Of a DNA stretch of 64,000 bases, positions 8,584 to 17,220 are shown piece after piece (the first letter of the stretch is position 1; each line of letters starts with the position of its first letter). Position numbers and translations under genes: made by a program. Where the stretch lies: contig JAOZPG010000006.1 in the NCBI GenBank assembly GCA_029932855.1, positions 62,001 through 126,000 of the forward strand, in the 5' to 3' direction. The DNA is from Bacteroidales bacterium (lineage in GTDB: Bacteria > Bacteroidota > Bacteroidia > Bacteroidales > VadinHA17). The notes beneath the pieces are model-generated. The model searched no databases, was not told the DNA's origin, and saw nothing but the letters and a program-made list of their open reading frames with translations.

Positions 8584-10503
8584 ATGGCATATAAGAGTTT
8601 AAGGGAGTATATAAACAAATTGCGCGATAATGACGAGCTTGTTATTATTAAGGATTTTGTTGACCCTGTACTTGAGATTGCGGAGATAACAGACAGGATC
8701 TCTAAGGCACCTAATGGAGGCAAAGCCCTGCTTTTTGAGAATACAGCTACTGAATTCCCGGTACTGATCAATTCCATGGGTTCATACCGTAGGATGAATA
8801 TGGCATTGGGCCTTAATGATCTTGATGAACCGGGAGAAGAGATAAGGCAGTTGTTAAAAGATATTTCCTTTCCTGCTGCCGGTTTGAGGCAGAAGCTTTC
8901 CATTTTGCCAAAGCTTGGCCGCTTTTCTTCCTGGATGCCATCCCTTAGCAGGGCTAAGGGGAGTTGTCAGGAGGTGGTTCATAAGGATCCCGATCTTGGC
9001 ATATTACCGGTTTTACAATGCTGGCCGAAAGATGCAGGCAGGTTTTTTACTTTTCCCATGGTTCATACTAAAGACCTGCATACGGGAATAAGGAATGTTG
9101 GTATGTACAGGATGCAGGTCATTGACAGGCAGACGACAGGGATGCACTGGCACAGGCATAAAGTGGGGGCCCGTCATTACAGGGAATATAAGGAGGCAGG
9201 AATAAGAATGCCCGTTGCTGTTGCCCTGGGTGGAGATCCTGTGTTTACATATGCAGCCACAGCACCATTACCTGATAATATGGATGAATATATGCTGGCG
9301 GGTTTCCTCAGGAAGAAAAAGGTTGAACTGGTAAAATGTCTTAGCCAGGATATAGAAGTCCCTGCCGATGCAGATATTATAATTGAGGGTTATATAGATC
9401 CTTCGGAGGAGCTTTTCCTTGAAGGACCCTTTGGAGATCATACAGGTTTTTACTCACTGGCCGACTGGTATCCCAGGTTTCATGTAACATGTATTACCCA
9501 CAGAAAAGATGCTGTATATCCTGCCACAATTGTAGGAATACCTCCCCAGGAGGATGTATGGATAGCAAAAGCCACAGAGAGAATATTCCTTATACCCCTG
9601 CAACTGTCGGTAATACCCGAATTACTGGATATGGAGATCCCTCCCGAGGGAGTTGCCCATAATCTTACAATAGTAAAAATCAGGAAAGACTATCCCGGGC
9701 AGGCAAGAAAGGTGATGAATGCCTTATGGGGTGCCGGGCAGATGATGCTTAATAAAATGCTTATAGTTGTTGACGGGGATGTAGATATTCATGATTACCA
9801 TGCACTGGCAGTCCATATTAGCGCAAATTTTGATCCGGCCACAGATGTTTACTTCGACAGGGGTCCGCTGGATGTTCTTGATCATGCCTCTGTTGTTATG
9901 GGCTTTGGTGGTAAGATGGGAATAGATGCCACAGCTAAGCTGGAAGAGGAACTAATTACCGGTGTAGCAGGGCAAGCAGACAAGAGAGCAGACATACAAA
10001 GCGCTAAGATTCTTCCGCTAAAGATAAATGCAGGTGAGATTCCTCTTATCTCAGCTACGGGAGTCAGCCTTCTTAAAACGGGTATTTCCGTTCAGGTAGT
10101 GGCTATAAAAAAATGTAGTTCAGAGGAGCTGTGGGAAATTGCTTACAGCTTGCTTGATAAAACAGATGCCGGGGGACCGGCTGTATTGCTATTTGTTGAT
10201 GACAGGCTGGATATTGATGATATTTCTGTTATTACATGGCTCAGCACAAATAATATTGATCCGCAGAGAGACTGCCGGATACTTAAAAAGAGCCGTTCTA
10301 TGCTGTTTATTGATGCTAGCACCAAGTTTCCGGGGCTCGGGGAGCATACCCGTGACTGGCCGAATATTATTGTTTCGGATGATAGTACTATCAGGACTGT
10401 TGATGCTAAGTGGTCTGCTTTAGGATTGGGTGAGCTTATAGCTTCACCTTCACTTGAGTATAAAAAATATCTTAGAAAGGGAGGGGCTGAAGTTGAAGAA
10501 TGA
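8584..10503 (+). CDS. UbiD-family decarboxylase, probably MqnL of the futalosine menaquinone route
   Basis: 639 residues. UbiD enzymes decarboxylate aromatic or unsaturated acids using prenylated FMN made by a UbiX partner. The cofactor/catalytic region is clear: GMYRMQVIDRQTTGMHWHRHK around Arg176, and EGPFGDHTGFY with Glu280 and Asp285, together forming the R-E-D/E triad. The protein is longer than E. coli UbiD (about 500), with an extra C-terminal part, as in the long UbiD proteins of futalosine-pathway organisms. Since a futalosine hydrolase lies at 59.6 kb, a role as the late menaquinone decarboxylase (MqnL) is a reasonable inference. Its last 11 bases overlap the next gene. Confidence 0.85.
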   Translation: MAYKSLREYINKLRDNDELVIIKDFVDPVLEIAEITDRISKAPNGGKALLFENTATEFPVLINSMGSYRRMNMALGLNDLDEPGEEIRQLLKDISFPAAGLRQKLSILPKLGRFSSWMPSLSRAKGSCQEVVHKDPDLGILPVLQCWPKDAGRFFTFPMVHTKDLHTGIRNVGMYRMQVIDRQTTGMHWHRHKVGARHYREYKEAGIRMPVAVALGGDPVFTYAATAPLPDNMDEYMLAGFLRKKKVELVKCLSQDIEVPADADIIIEGYIDPSEELFLEGPFGDHTGFYSLADWYPRFHVTCITHRKDAVYPATIVGIPPQEDVWIAKATERIFLIPLQLSVIPELLDMEIPPEGVAHNLTIVKIRKDYPGQARKVMNALWGAGQMMLNKMLIVVDGDVDIHDYHALAVHISANFDPATDVYFDRGPLDVLDHASVVMGFGGKMGIDATAKLEEELITGVAGQADKRADIQSAKILPLKINAGEIPLISATGVSLLKTGISVQVVAIKKCSSEELWEIAYSLLDKTDAGGPAVLLFVDDRLDIDDISVITWLSTNNIDPQRDCRILKKSRSMLFIDASTKFPGLGEHTRDWPNIIVSDDSTIRTVDAKWSALGLGELIASPSLEYKKYLRKGGAEVEE

Positions 10504-11863
10504 TATTTTAAAATTATTCAGGCTGTGTGTCCTGGGCTTTTCCTTAAGCTTTGTTTTTCCGGGATCCTGTTATTCCGGAGAGACTGCAAGATTACAGACG
10601 ATAAGTTTCCTTACCTCCGACGGTATGGAAACGAGAGTGGTATCAAATGAGACTGAGTATATAAAGACTGCAAAAACAAACCTGATATCTTTTGAGTATG
10701 TATTGCCGCCAACAGAGCAGGTAAAGGTATATGAATATATGCTTGAGGGGGTTGATAAAGAATGGACATGGACCCTGGAGAGTGGAAATGTCATTTATTC
10801 AAATATACGAAAGGGGGATTATGTATTCAGACTCAGGGAGATAGCCCGGTCAGGAGATAGCCGTCCCGAACACATCCATCAGCAGTTAAGAGTTGTTCTC
10901 CCTTTGTGGAACAGTAACATAGCACTATTTTTTTACTTACTGTTCTTCTTTGGCGGCCTGGTCTTTTTTATTCATTACAGGACAAAAAGTCTTATCCTGG
11001 CCAACCAGATGTTGAGGGAAAAGGAACAGAAGTCAATTGAGGTGGCTGAGCAGAGAGAGGAGCTGGCGATCAAGAACAGGAATATTACTGACAGCATCAG
11101 GTATGCTCAGAAGATACAGGAGTCCCTTTTACCGGAAAACAGGTATTTCAAGACTTTATTACCTGAATCATTTGTGCTTTTCAGGCCCAAAGATATTGTT
11201 AGCGGTGATTTTTACTGGATATCGGAAGCATATGATAAAATATTCGTTGTATCGGCAGATTGTACCGGACATGGAGTCCCGGGAGCACTTATGTCTATGA
11301 TAGGTTTTGAGCTGCTTGCCAGGGTTATACAGGAGAAAGCAAAAGAACATCCATCAGAGATACTTGAGATAATAAGTAATGGTATTGAGTCAACATTCAG
11401 TCGTAATGTTCAGGACCCTTTGCTGAAAGACGGAATTGATATCGGGCTGGTAATGATTGACAAAAACAAAAGGGAGGCTGAGTTTTCCGGAGGATTCAAT
11501 ACCATGTACCTGATAAGGGATGACCGGCTTACTGAAATAAAAGGAGACAGGCTGACAGTAGGGACCAGGGAAAGTGGTCCCGATACAAACTTCAGGAACC
11601 ACTTTTTCAAGCTTGAGGAGAATGACAGGATATATCTTTTCTCAGATGGTTATCCCGATCAGTTTGGGGGCCCCAAGGGGAAGAAGTTCATGTACAGGAG
11701 ATTTAAGCATCTTTTGCTTACCATACATAAAAAGCCAATGGATGAGCAGCTAAGACTGCTTGATGAAACACTTGTATCCTGGATGGGGGGTATATCACAG
11801 ATAGATGATATACAGGTAATTGGTTTTCAGCCTTTAGCCTTGCTTAAAAAACTCAAAACTTAG
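10493..11863 (+). CDS. Membrane-anchored PP2C/SpoIIE-type serine phosphatase with a Y_Y_Y sensor domain
   Basis: 456 residues from TTG at 10493. This start is preferred over a TTG at 10454 because AAAGGGAGGGG lies just upstream and the protein then opens with a clear signal/anchor sequence. Domain order: signal segment (to ~30); a periplasmic Y_Y_Y immunoglobulin-like domain (~45-135; YMLEGVDKEWTW, IRKGDYVFRLRE); a transmembrane helix (~140-165); a coiled coil; and a SpoIIE-type phosphatase domain (~210-450) with metal Asp residues in SGDFYW, SADCTGHGVPGALMSM and the closing QIDDIQVIGF. No beta-propeller, which usually precedes Y_Y_Y, is present. Likely senses an envelope signal and dephosphorylates a cytoplasmic target. 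It overlaps the UbiD gene. Confidence 0.82.
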   Translation: MKNDILKLFRLCVLGFSLSFVFPGSCYSGETARLQTISFLTSDGMETRVVSNETEYIKTAKTNLISFEYVLPPTEQVKVYEYMLEGVDKEWTWTLESGNVIYSNIRKGDYVFRLREIARSGDSRPEHIHQQLRVVLPLWNSNIALFFYLLFFFGGLVFFIHYRTKSLILANQMLREKEQKSIEVAEQREELAIKNRNITDSIRYAQKIQESLLPENRYFKTLLPESFVLFRPKDIVSGDFYWISEAYDKIFVVSADCTGHGVPGALMSMIGFELLARVIQEKAKEHPSEILEIISNGIESTFSRNVQDPLLKDGIDIGLVMIDKNKREAEFSGGFNTMYLIRDDRLTEIKGDRLTVGTRESGPDTNFRNHFFKLEENDRIYLFSDGYPDQFGGPKGKKFMYRRFKHLLLTIHKKPMDEQLRLLDETLVSWMGGISQIDDIQVIGFQPLALLKKLKT

Positions 11864-11867
11864 AAAC

Positions 11868-13604
11868 TTATAGTAGTTTTTTGATCTTTACCATAAGATC
11901 CTCTATCTTAAATGGCTTACTAATGTAGTCATCCATTCCTGCAGAGATACATTTCTCCTTGTCACCTATCAGCGCATTGGCAGTAACTGCTATTATGGGA
12001 ACATGGGTATTACTGCTTTTCTCTATCTCCCTGATCTTTATTGTGGCCGATAAGCCATCCATTACCTCCATCTGTATGTCCATAAGTATAATGTCATACT
12101 TTGAATTCCCAAATTTATCAAGAGCTTCCTTTCCGTTTCCTGCTATATCAATATTTTTAAAGTAATCCTTAAGGCCCAGGCATAGGATTTTCTGGTTCAG
12201 TTCATTGTCTTCAACCAGAAGCAGACTTGATTCTTCAGGTTTCTTGTCGTTTTTCAGCTCGTCCTCTGCCGGTTCCCGGAATATTTTGTGAGGATAATGA
12301 TCGCTTTCAGCCAACTGCAGGGGGATTGAAAAAATAAACCATGTTGAGGATTTATTCATATCGGCTTTCAGTTCTCCTCCAATTGATTCTACCAGTTGTT
12401 TGCTCTGGGAGAGACTTATATAATGCAATTCTTCATCCAGTGTTTTTGCATTAAAGATATTATTGTCACCGGCCAGAGGCTTTTGCAGCTTATCATTTTT
12501 GTCAAAGATCAGCAGGCCGGCACTGATCTTGAAGAAGTATTTATAATTTCCATTTCCCAGTTCCAGTGAGGATATCTCCAGATCGATATTTATATCTTCT
12601 TCATTTTTTCTACTCCTTATGAATATCTCATATATAGTTAATAATATTTGCTTAAAGATAACAGGATCCCCAACTACCAGGTCTTTCCATACCTCTTTGT
12701 CATTTAAACTAAGGCTCAGGCCTTTTATGTTTTTATTACTGTAAAATTCAATTGTGCTGTTTATGGCGCTGCGGAGATTAAATACTGTTTTCTCAGGTTT
12801 ATGTGAACTTATACCCGAATCGGATATCTCAGATAATGTTTGTACAATATTTACCAGGTTATTGGTGGATGCTGTAAGTGTTTCAACAATATTCTTTTGT
12901 TCTGTATTAAGCACTTTCTCCGACAGTAGGGCATTCAATACCACAAGGTCGTTCAGCGGGGTGCGGATCTTGTGTGATAAGCTTGAGGTAAATTCTTTTT
13001 TAGACTGCAGGGAGTTTTCTGCCTTTATCTTTTCATTAAAAAGGATTTCGGCTATATGGTCTTTCTTTATTTCAATTGCGGCATAGAAAAAATAAACGGC
13101 AAGAAATATAATAAACAGTTCATAAAAGGAGGGAGTATCCACACTCATGTCAGGCATTAGGAATATGTATGGATTAAGCAGGATTGCAAGAACCAGGAAA
13201 CCGGCCGCACTTAAAATACTGCCCTTCCTTAAACCCAGGCTGTGTATTAAGAACACCGGCAGCAATCCCAGTATGCTGATATAGTTGGAATAAAAGCCAA
13301 AGTTTATGATCAGCTCCGTAAAAATAAGTATGCTTACCAGGCTTACTACGACCAGGAAATAATTCTCTATCTTATTACGATATTTATAATGAATAATTAT
13401 GTTTGCAATAAATGCAATGAAAATAAAAAGGAATATTGATGCCGTCAGGTAATCATTATTTGTAAGGTTTTCAATTCCACGTATCAGGGAAAGGGTCAGG
13501 CTTATCAAGAGGCTTAATTGTACAAGAGTGAAACGGGAATAAGTGTCGCCGGGCTTTAAAAAGCCAAATGACAATATTTTGTTTAAGTTTTGAACCAGCG
13601 ACAT
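11868..13604 (-). CDS. Membrane hybrid histidine kinase with degenerate ATP-binding domain and intact receiver
   Basis: 578 residues. About six hydrophobic segments (residues 25-178) form a membrane sensor. The dimerisation/phosphoacceptor helix keeps the H box (SLSHKIRTPLND, His211). The following domain aligns with a HATPase_c domain (GDPVIFKQILL... to ...STWFIFSIPL), but the N box (normally N.l.NAik) reads IYEIFIRSR, the DTGIG box reads ISAGLLIFDK and the GTGLGL box reads EELHYISL, so ATP binding is doubtful. The C-terminal receiver is complete: LLLVEDNELN, phosphoacceptor Asp509 in ILMDIQMEVMDG, AVTANAL and YISKPF. It converges with the PP2C gene, with only four bases between stops. Possibly a phosphotransfer or phosphatase protein rather than an autokinase. 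Confidence 0.85.
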   Translation of the reverse strand: MSLVQNLNKILSFGFLKPGDTYSRFTLVQLSLLISLTLSLIRGIENLTNNDYLTASIFLFIFIAFIANIIIHYKYRNKIENYFLVVVSLVSILIFTELIINFGFYSNYISILGLLPVFLIHSLGLRKGSILSAAGFLVLAILLNPYIFLMPDMSVDTPSFYELFIIFLAVYFFYAAIEIKKDHIAEILFNEKIKAENSLQSKKEFTSSLSHKIRTPLNDLVVLNALLSEKVLNTEQKNIVETLTASTNNLVNIVQTLSEISDSGISSHKPEKTVFNLRSAINSTIEFYSNKNIKGLSLSLNDKEVWKDLVVGDPVIFKQILLTIYEIFIRSRKNEEDINIDLEISSLELGNGNYKYFFKISAGLLIFDKNDKLQKPLAGDNNIFNAKTLDEELHYISLSQSKQLVESIGGELKADMNKSSTWFIFSIPLQLAESDHYPHKIFREPAEDELKNDKKPEESSLLLVEDNELNQKILCLGLKDYFKNIDIAGNGKEALDKFGNSKYDIILMDIQMEVMDGLSATIKIREIEKSSNTHVPIIAVTANALIGDKEKCISAGMDDYISKPFKIEDLMVKIKKLL

Positions 13605-13713
13605 GTAACAGACTTATATTAAATTTATCTTAAAAATAATAAAGATTAAAAGAATTGACTTAAGATTATGACTAATTATTTGCAGGGGCATGTTTTTTGT
13701 AGTCTAAAAGCTT

Positions 13714-13721
13714 TATTTTTG
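13714..13721 (+). promoter_or_regulatory. -7 promoter box (TATTTTTG)
   Basis: Exact match to the Bacteroidetes TAnnTTTG element, 46 bases upstream of the ATG at 13767 and in a gap between divergent genes. No well-spaced TTG at -33 was found, so support is moderate. Confidence 0.5.
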
Positions 13722-13766
13722 TTAATAGAACTATCCAGGCGAACAGATGTATAAAAAGACAGGATT

Positions 13767-14477
13767 ATGAAGCATATTATACTGGTTCTGCTATTATTGA
13801 ATAGCATTAGCTTGCAGTTTCTGGAAGCTCAGTCGCCTGAAGCTGAAAAGGTGAAATATACTCATGAGTTCAGGTTTAATGACGGCATATTCATTGATTT
13901 TGAGCAGGTTAAGAATAATGATCCTATAAGGAAGTATAAAATACTTACCAATGCAGGTTATCACGACCATAATTTCTTTGAAACTGTTCTGGAGAGTGAT
14001 GTAATATATTATTTCGATGAAAATGCGCAAAGGCAGGAGCTTAGCATTGAGAAGATATGGGGGTATTCCCATAATGGTTTATTGTATATAAATTTGAATA
14101 ATGATTTTATCAGGGTAACAATTGTTGGCGGCATATGTCATTTTGTTGGAACGGTTGTCACAACGGAATCGAGGTATTCCGATCCCTATTATAATCCCTA
14201 TTATAATAGTTATGGCAGTTACTATGGTTATTATAACAGCTATTATTCCCCTATGCGGTCAACAAGCTATAAACGAACGGAGATGAAGCAATTTATTCTT
14301 GATTTCGAGACAGGTAAGGTGATGGATTATAATGTTAAGAACCTTGAAATTGCCCTTATGAGAGATCCGGAACTATATGACGAATATATTGTACTGAGCT
14401 CAAAAAAGAAGAAGCAGTTAAAATTTCTTTATATTAGGAAGTTCAATGAAAGAAACCCTGTTTTTTTTAATAAATAA
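13767..14477 (+). CDS. Secreted protein of unknown function with a Tyr-rich loop
   Basis: 236 residues with an N-terminal signal peptide (hydrophobic to about residue 20, then EAQS). I do not recognise a family. The body looks beta-rich, with alternating hydrophobic residues (DGIFIDFEQVKNNDP, NDFIRVTIVGGICHF). Between residues ~135 and 160 lies a stretch dominated by Tyr, Ser, Asn and Pro. The C-terminus is lysine-rich (LSSKKKKQLKFLYIRKFNERNP). It is followed 15 bases later by another secreted unknown and then by a membrane protein; the three probably share a transcript from the box at 13714. Confidence 0.75.
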   Translation: MKHIILVLLLLNSISLQFLEAQSPEAEKVKYTHEFRFNDGIFIDFEQVKNNDPIRKYKILTNAGYHDHNFFETVLESDVIYYFDENAQRQELSIEKIWGYSHNGLLYINLNNDFIRVTIVGGICHFVGTVVTTESRYSDPYYNPYYNSYGSYYGYYNSYYSPMRSTSYKRTEMKQFILDFETGKVMDYNVKNLEIALMRDPELYDEYIVLSSKKKKQLKFLYIRKFNERNPVFFNK

Positions 14478-14492
14478 TAAAACCCTGTAATC

Positions 14493-15353
14493 ATGCCACA
14501 AAAGCAAATCAGTGTATATATTTTCTTTCTGTCTTTTTTTCTCCTTTCACAATTTAGTTATTCCCAATCGGTATTGCCCGATAAACATCAGATAGAGTCT
14601 TTCTTTAATTCAAAAACCATGGTTGTTCTTGAATCCGGCATGTTCTCAAACTTTAATATGGAGATTAAAGATGCTATGGAGAAATACTGGAAGATCACGC
14701 CCTATGATTTTATAGATGCAGATGAGTTCAGGGAAAAAATGCAGGACAGTACTTATTCATTTATTATGCTCACACAGTCTTCTTTTGAGAAGGATAAGAA
14801 ACAGATACATTACGATTTCATAAATTTTTTGCTGGGAGCAAAATACAAATCGCTTTCAGAACTACCGGAAGCAGCATCTGTACCGCTTGCATATGCGGGG
14901 GGAGACCAGGAATACTATGGTTTTAAGCTTGGTGTCATTATTAGGTTTGTTCAGAACAGGGCGATAGAAATGAAAGAAAAGGGAATAGAAAACTCCATGA
15001 AACATCTTAATTATTACAATAAGGCTTCAGGAGAGATAAAAACTAAAAAACTTGTAATTTGTGAGGGGGATCTTCAGCCGGGCCTGAGGGAGTCTGCTGC
15101 CATAAAGAAGTATTACGATCATGAGGTGGAGATTGTTAGTGCAGATGATATGGCTAAGCTTGTATCGGCAGGCACTGAAGATGTTTACTTTCTTCACGTT
15201 GTTGGTCCCGAAGAATCTCAGCGTTCGGGCATATCATTTAAAATGATCTTTAAGCTTAGTGATGCAAGCCTTATTTATTATAACAAACATAACATCTCTG
15301 AAAAAAAACCGGCAGGCTTCAGTCCACAGGATTTTAAACGAATTAACAAATAA
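14493..15353 (+). CDS. Secreted protein of unknown function
   Basis: 286 residues. A signal peptide (hydrophobic run to about residue 25, ending FSYSQS) predicts export. The rest is a soluble alpha/beta-looking domain without a motif I can name. Recognisable stretches are DFIDADEFREKMQDSTYSFI, VPLAYAGGDQEYYGFKL and LVICEGDLQPGLRESAAIKKYY. It lies 15 bases after the Tyr-rich secreted protein and only four bases before the DUF4870 membrane protein, so the three are likely co-expressed. Probably a lineage-specific envelope protein. Confidence 0.78.
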   Translation: MPQKQISVYIFFLSFFLLSQFSYSQSVLPDKHQIESFFNSKTMVVLESGMFSNFNMEIKDAMEKYWKITPYDFIDADEFREKMQDSTYSFIMLTQSSFEKDKKQIHYDFINFLLGAKYKSLSELPEAASVPLAYAGGDQEYYGFKLGVIIRFVQNRAIEMKEKGIENSMKHLNYYNKASGEIKTKKLVICEGDLQPGLRESAAIKKYYDHEVEIVSADDMAKLVSAGTEDVYFLHVVGPEESQRSGISFKMIFKLSDASLIYYNKHNISEKKPAGFSPQDFKRINK

Positions 15354-15357
15354 GAAT

Positions 15358-15711
15358 ATGGAGACTATTGGCAAATACAGTAATGAAGAAAAAAACTGGG
15401 CACTGGCTTGTCATCTTTCATCCCTTGCGTATTTTATTCCTTTCGGTCAGATCCTTGGGCCCCTTATTGTATGGCTGATAAAAAAGGACGAATATTCTTT
15501 TGTTGACGACCAGGGTAAGGAGTCACTGAATTTCCAGCTGTCGATGTTTATCTACCAGTTAATATGTATCCCCTTTGTATTTATTTTAATAGGCATACCG
15601 GCACTTATAGCCCTTGCCATTATTAATATTGTATTTGTAATAATTGCTACAGTACATTCAGGCAGGGGCGAGAAATACCGTTATCCCTTTGCTCTTAAAT
15701 TAATAAGGTAG
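15358..15711 (+). CDS. DUF4870-type small membrane protein
   Basis: 117 residues from ATG at 15358, chosen over in-frame upstream codons because it follows the previous stop by four bases and gives the usual family start (NEEKNWALACHLSSLAYFIPFG). Two to three hydrophobic segments follow. GPLIVWLIKKDEYSFVDDQGKESLNFQLS is the family hallmark of DUF4870, and the C-terminus is short and basic (GRGEKYRYPFALKLIR). Function is not established for the family. Last gene of a three-gene set. Confidence 0.85.
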   Translation: METIGKYSNEEKNWALACHLSSLAYFIPFGQILGPLIVWLIKKDEYSFVDDQGKESLNFQLSMFIYQLICIPFVFILIGIPALIALAIINIVFVIIATVHSGRGEKYRYPFALKLIR

Positions 15712-15717
15712 ATTTTA

Positions 15718-15725
15718 TATATTTG
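15718..15725 (+). promoter_or_regulatory. -7 promoter box (TATATTTG) just upstream of hisS
   Basis: Exact TAnnTTTG match ending eight bases before the hisS ATG (15734). If used, transcription would begin almost at the start codon, giving a leaderless or near-leaderless mRNA. The nearest TTTG (15688-15691) is too far upstream for a normal -33 element. Confidence 0.45.
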
Positions 15726-15733
15726 CAGCATAA

Positions 15734-17107
15734 ATGGCATCACCAAAGACATCAACTCCAAAGGGTACCAGGGATTTCGGACCTGATGAAATGGTAAGGA
15801 GAAACTATATCTTTTCATCCATAAAGAATATTTTCGCCAGATATGGATATCTTCCGCTTGAAACACCTGCCATGGAAAAGCTGTCCACCCTTCTGGGTAA
15901 ATATGGTGAAGAGGGTGATAAGCTTCTTTTCAAAGTACTTAACTCGGGAGATTTCCTTAGTAAAGCCGGGGGCAGTGATATATCCGCTATGGACCGCAGC
16001 CGGCTTGTCTCAATTATTTCTGAGAAAGGACTTAAGTATGATCTTACAGTTCCCTTTGCAAGATATGTCGTTCAGCACAGGAATGAAATCAATTTCCCCT
16101 TTAAAAGATATCAGATACAGCCTGTGTGGAGGGCAGACAGGCCGCAAAAAGGCAGGTATCGTGAGTTTTACCAGTGTGATGTGGATGTTATTGGCAGCAG
16201 ATCCCTTCTTTCTGAGCTCGAGCTGATACAGATAATAGACGAAGTTTTTGCAGGATTGAAGATTAAGGTGAAGATCAAGATCAATAATCGGAAAATACTG
16301 GCAGGCCTGAGTGAAATAATGGGGCAGGCTGATAAGATGATGGCCATTACCATGGCTATAGATAAGATAGAAAAGACAGGACTTGATGCCGTATGCAGAG
16401 AACTGGCAGAAAATGATATTCCCGCTGAGGCAATAGAAAAGCTTAAGCCGGTCTTGTCATTTAAAGGGGATAACAGGGAAAAACTATTATTGCTTAAAAA
16501 ACTGTTTAAGGAATCGGCAACGGGCCTTGAAGGATGTGACGAGATAAGCCGGCTGATGGAATATGTGGCTGGAGTTAATATAAATTCCGGGCTGGAGCTG
16601 GATCTTAGCCTGGCAAGGGGTCTTAATTATTATACCGGAGCAATAATAGAAGTTGTGGTTGTTGATTTTGAGATTGGCAGTGTATGCGGGGGAGGTCGTT
16701 ATGATGATCTTACAGGGATATTTGGCCTCAAGGATATCTCCGGAGTAGGTGTTTCTTTCGGGGCTGACAGGATATATGACGTAATGCTTAGTCTGGACCT
16801 GTTTCCTTCGGGACTTCTAAGTTCCACAAAACTCATGTTTGTAAATTTTGGCAAAGAAGAAAGTCTGTATTGTCTTAAGCTGCTCGAAGAGATAAGGGGG
16901 GCCGGAATAGCTGCAGAGATTTATCCTGATGTTGCCAAGATGAAAAAGCAAATGAGCTATGCCGACAGGAAACAGGTAAAGTATGTGGCACTGGTAGGGC
17001 TCGAAGAGATTGAGAAGGGCATAATAAGCCTTAAGGATATGGAGACCGGCGAACAGGAAAGCCTCTCAATGGCCCAGTTGCTTGCAAAGTTTTCAAATAT
17101 CCCCTGA
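15734..17107 (+). CDS. hisS: Histidyl-tRNA synthetase
   Basis: 457 residues, class II synthetase charging tRNA-His. It begins [20 protein letters not shown]. Motif 2 is visible ([32 protein letters not shown]). The histidine-specific sequences [15 protein letters not shown] and the motif-3 region [13 protein letters not shown]...[13 protein letters not shown] follow. The C-terminal anticodon-binding domain (residues ~365-455) starts at [12 protein letters not shown] -7 box sits immediately upstream. A normal, complete gene. Confidence 0.97.
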   Translation: MASPKTSTPKGTRDFGPDEMVRRNYIFSSIKNIFARYGYLPLETPAMEKLSTLLGKYGEEGDKLLFKVLNSGDFLSKAGGSDISAMDRSRLVSIISEKGLKYDLTVPFARYVVQHRNEINFPFKRYQIQPVWRADRPQKGRYREFYQCDVDVIGSRSLLSELELIQIIDEVFAGLKIKVKIKINNRKILAGLSEIMGQADKMMAITMAIDKIEKTGLDAVCRELAENDIPAEAIEKLKPVLSFKGDNREKLLLLKKLFKESATGLEGCDEISRLMEYVAGVNINSGLELDLSLARGLNYYTGAIIEVVVVDFEIGSVCGGGRYDDLTGIFGLKDISGVGVSFGADRIYDVMLSLDLFPSGLLSSTKLMFVNFGKEESLYCLKLLEEIRGAGIAAEIYPDVAKMKKQMSYADRKQVKYVALVGLEEIEKGIISLKDMETGEQESLSMAQLLAKFSNIP

Positions 17108-17220
17108 TATTTTCCCTGAATATTTTTTATTAAAAGGGCATAAAAATCCCTGCCGGCACAATCTTTTTGCCGGATTCAGAAATAATATATCATCATTTTG
17201 CTATAAAAAGATTTACTATA

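Noticed and set aside
17130-17180. Terminator between hisS and the ammonia-lyase gene (CCGGCA ... TGCCGG)
   Set aside because: The inverted repeat exists, but its T run lies inside the loop and none follows the stem, so it is not a Rho-independent terminator.
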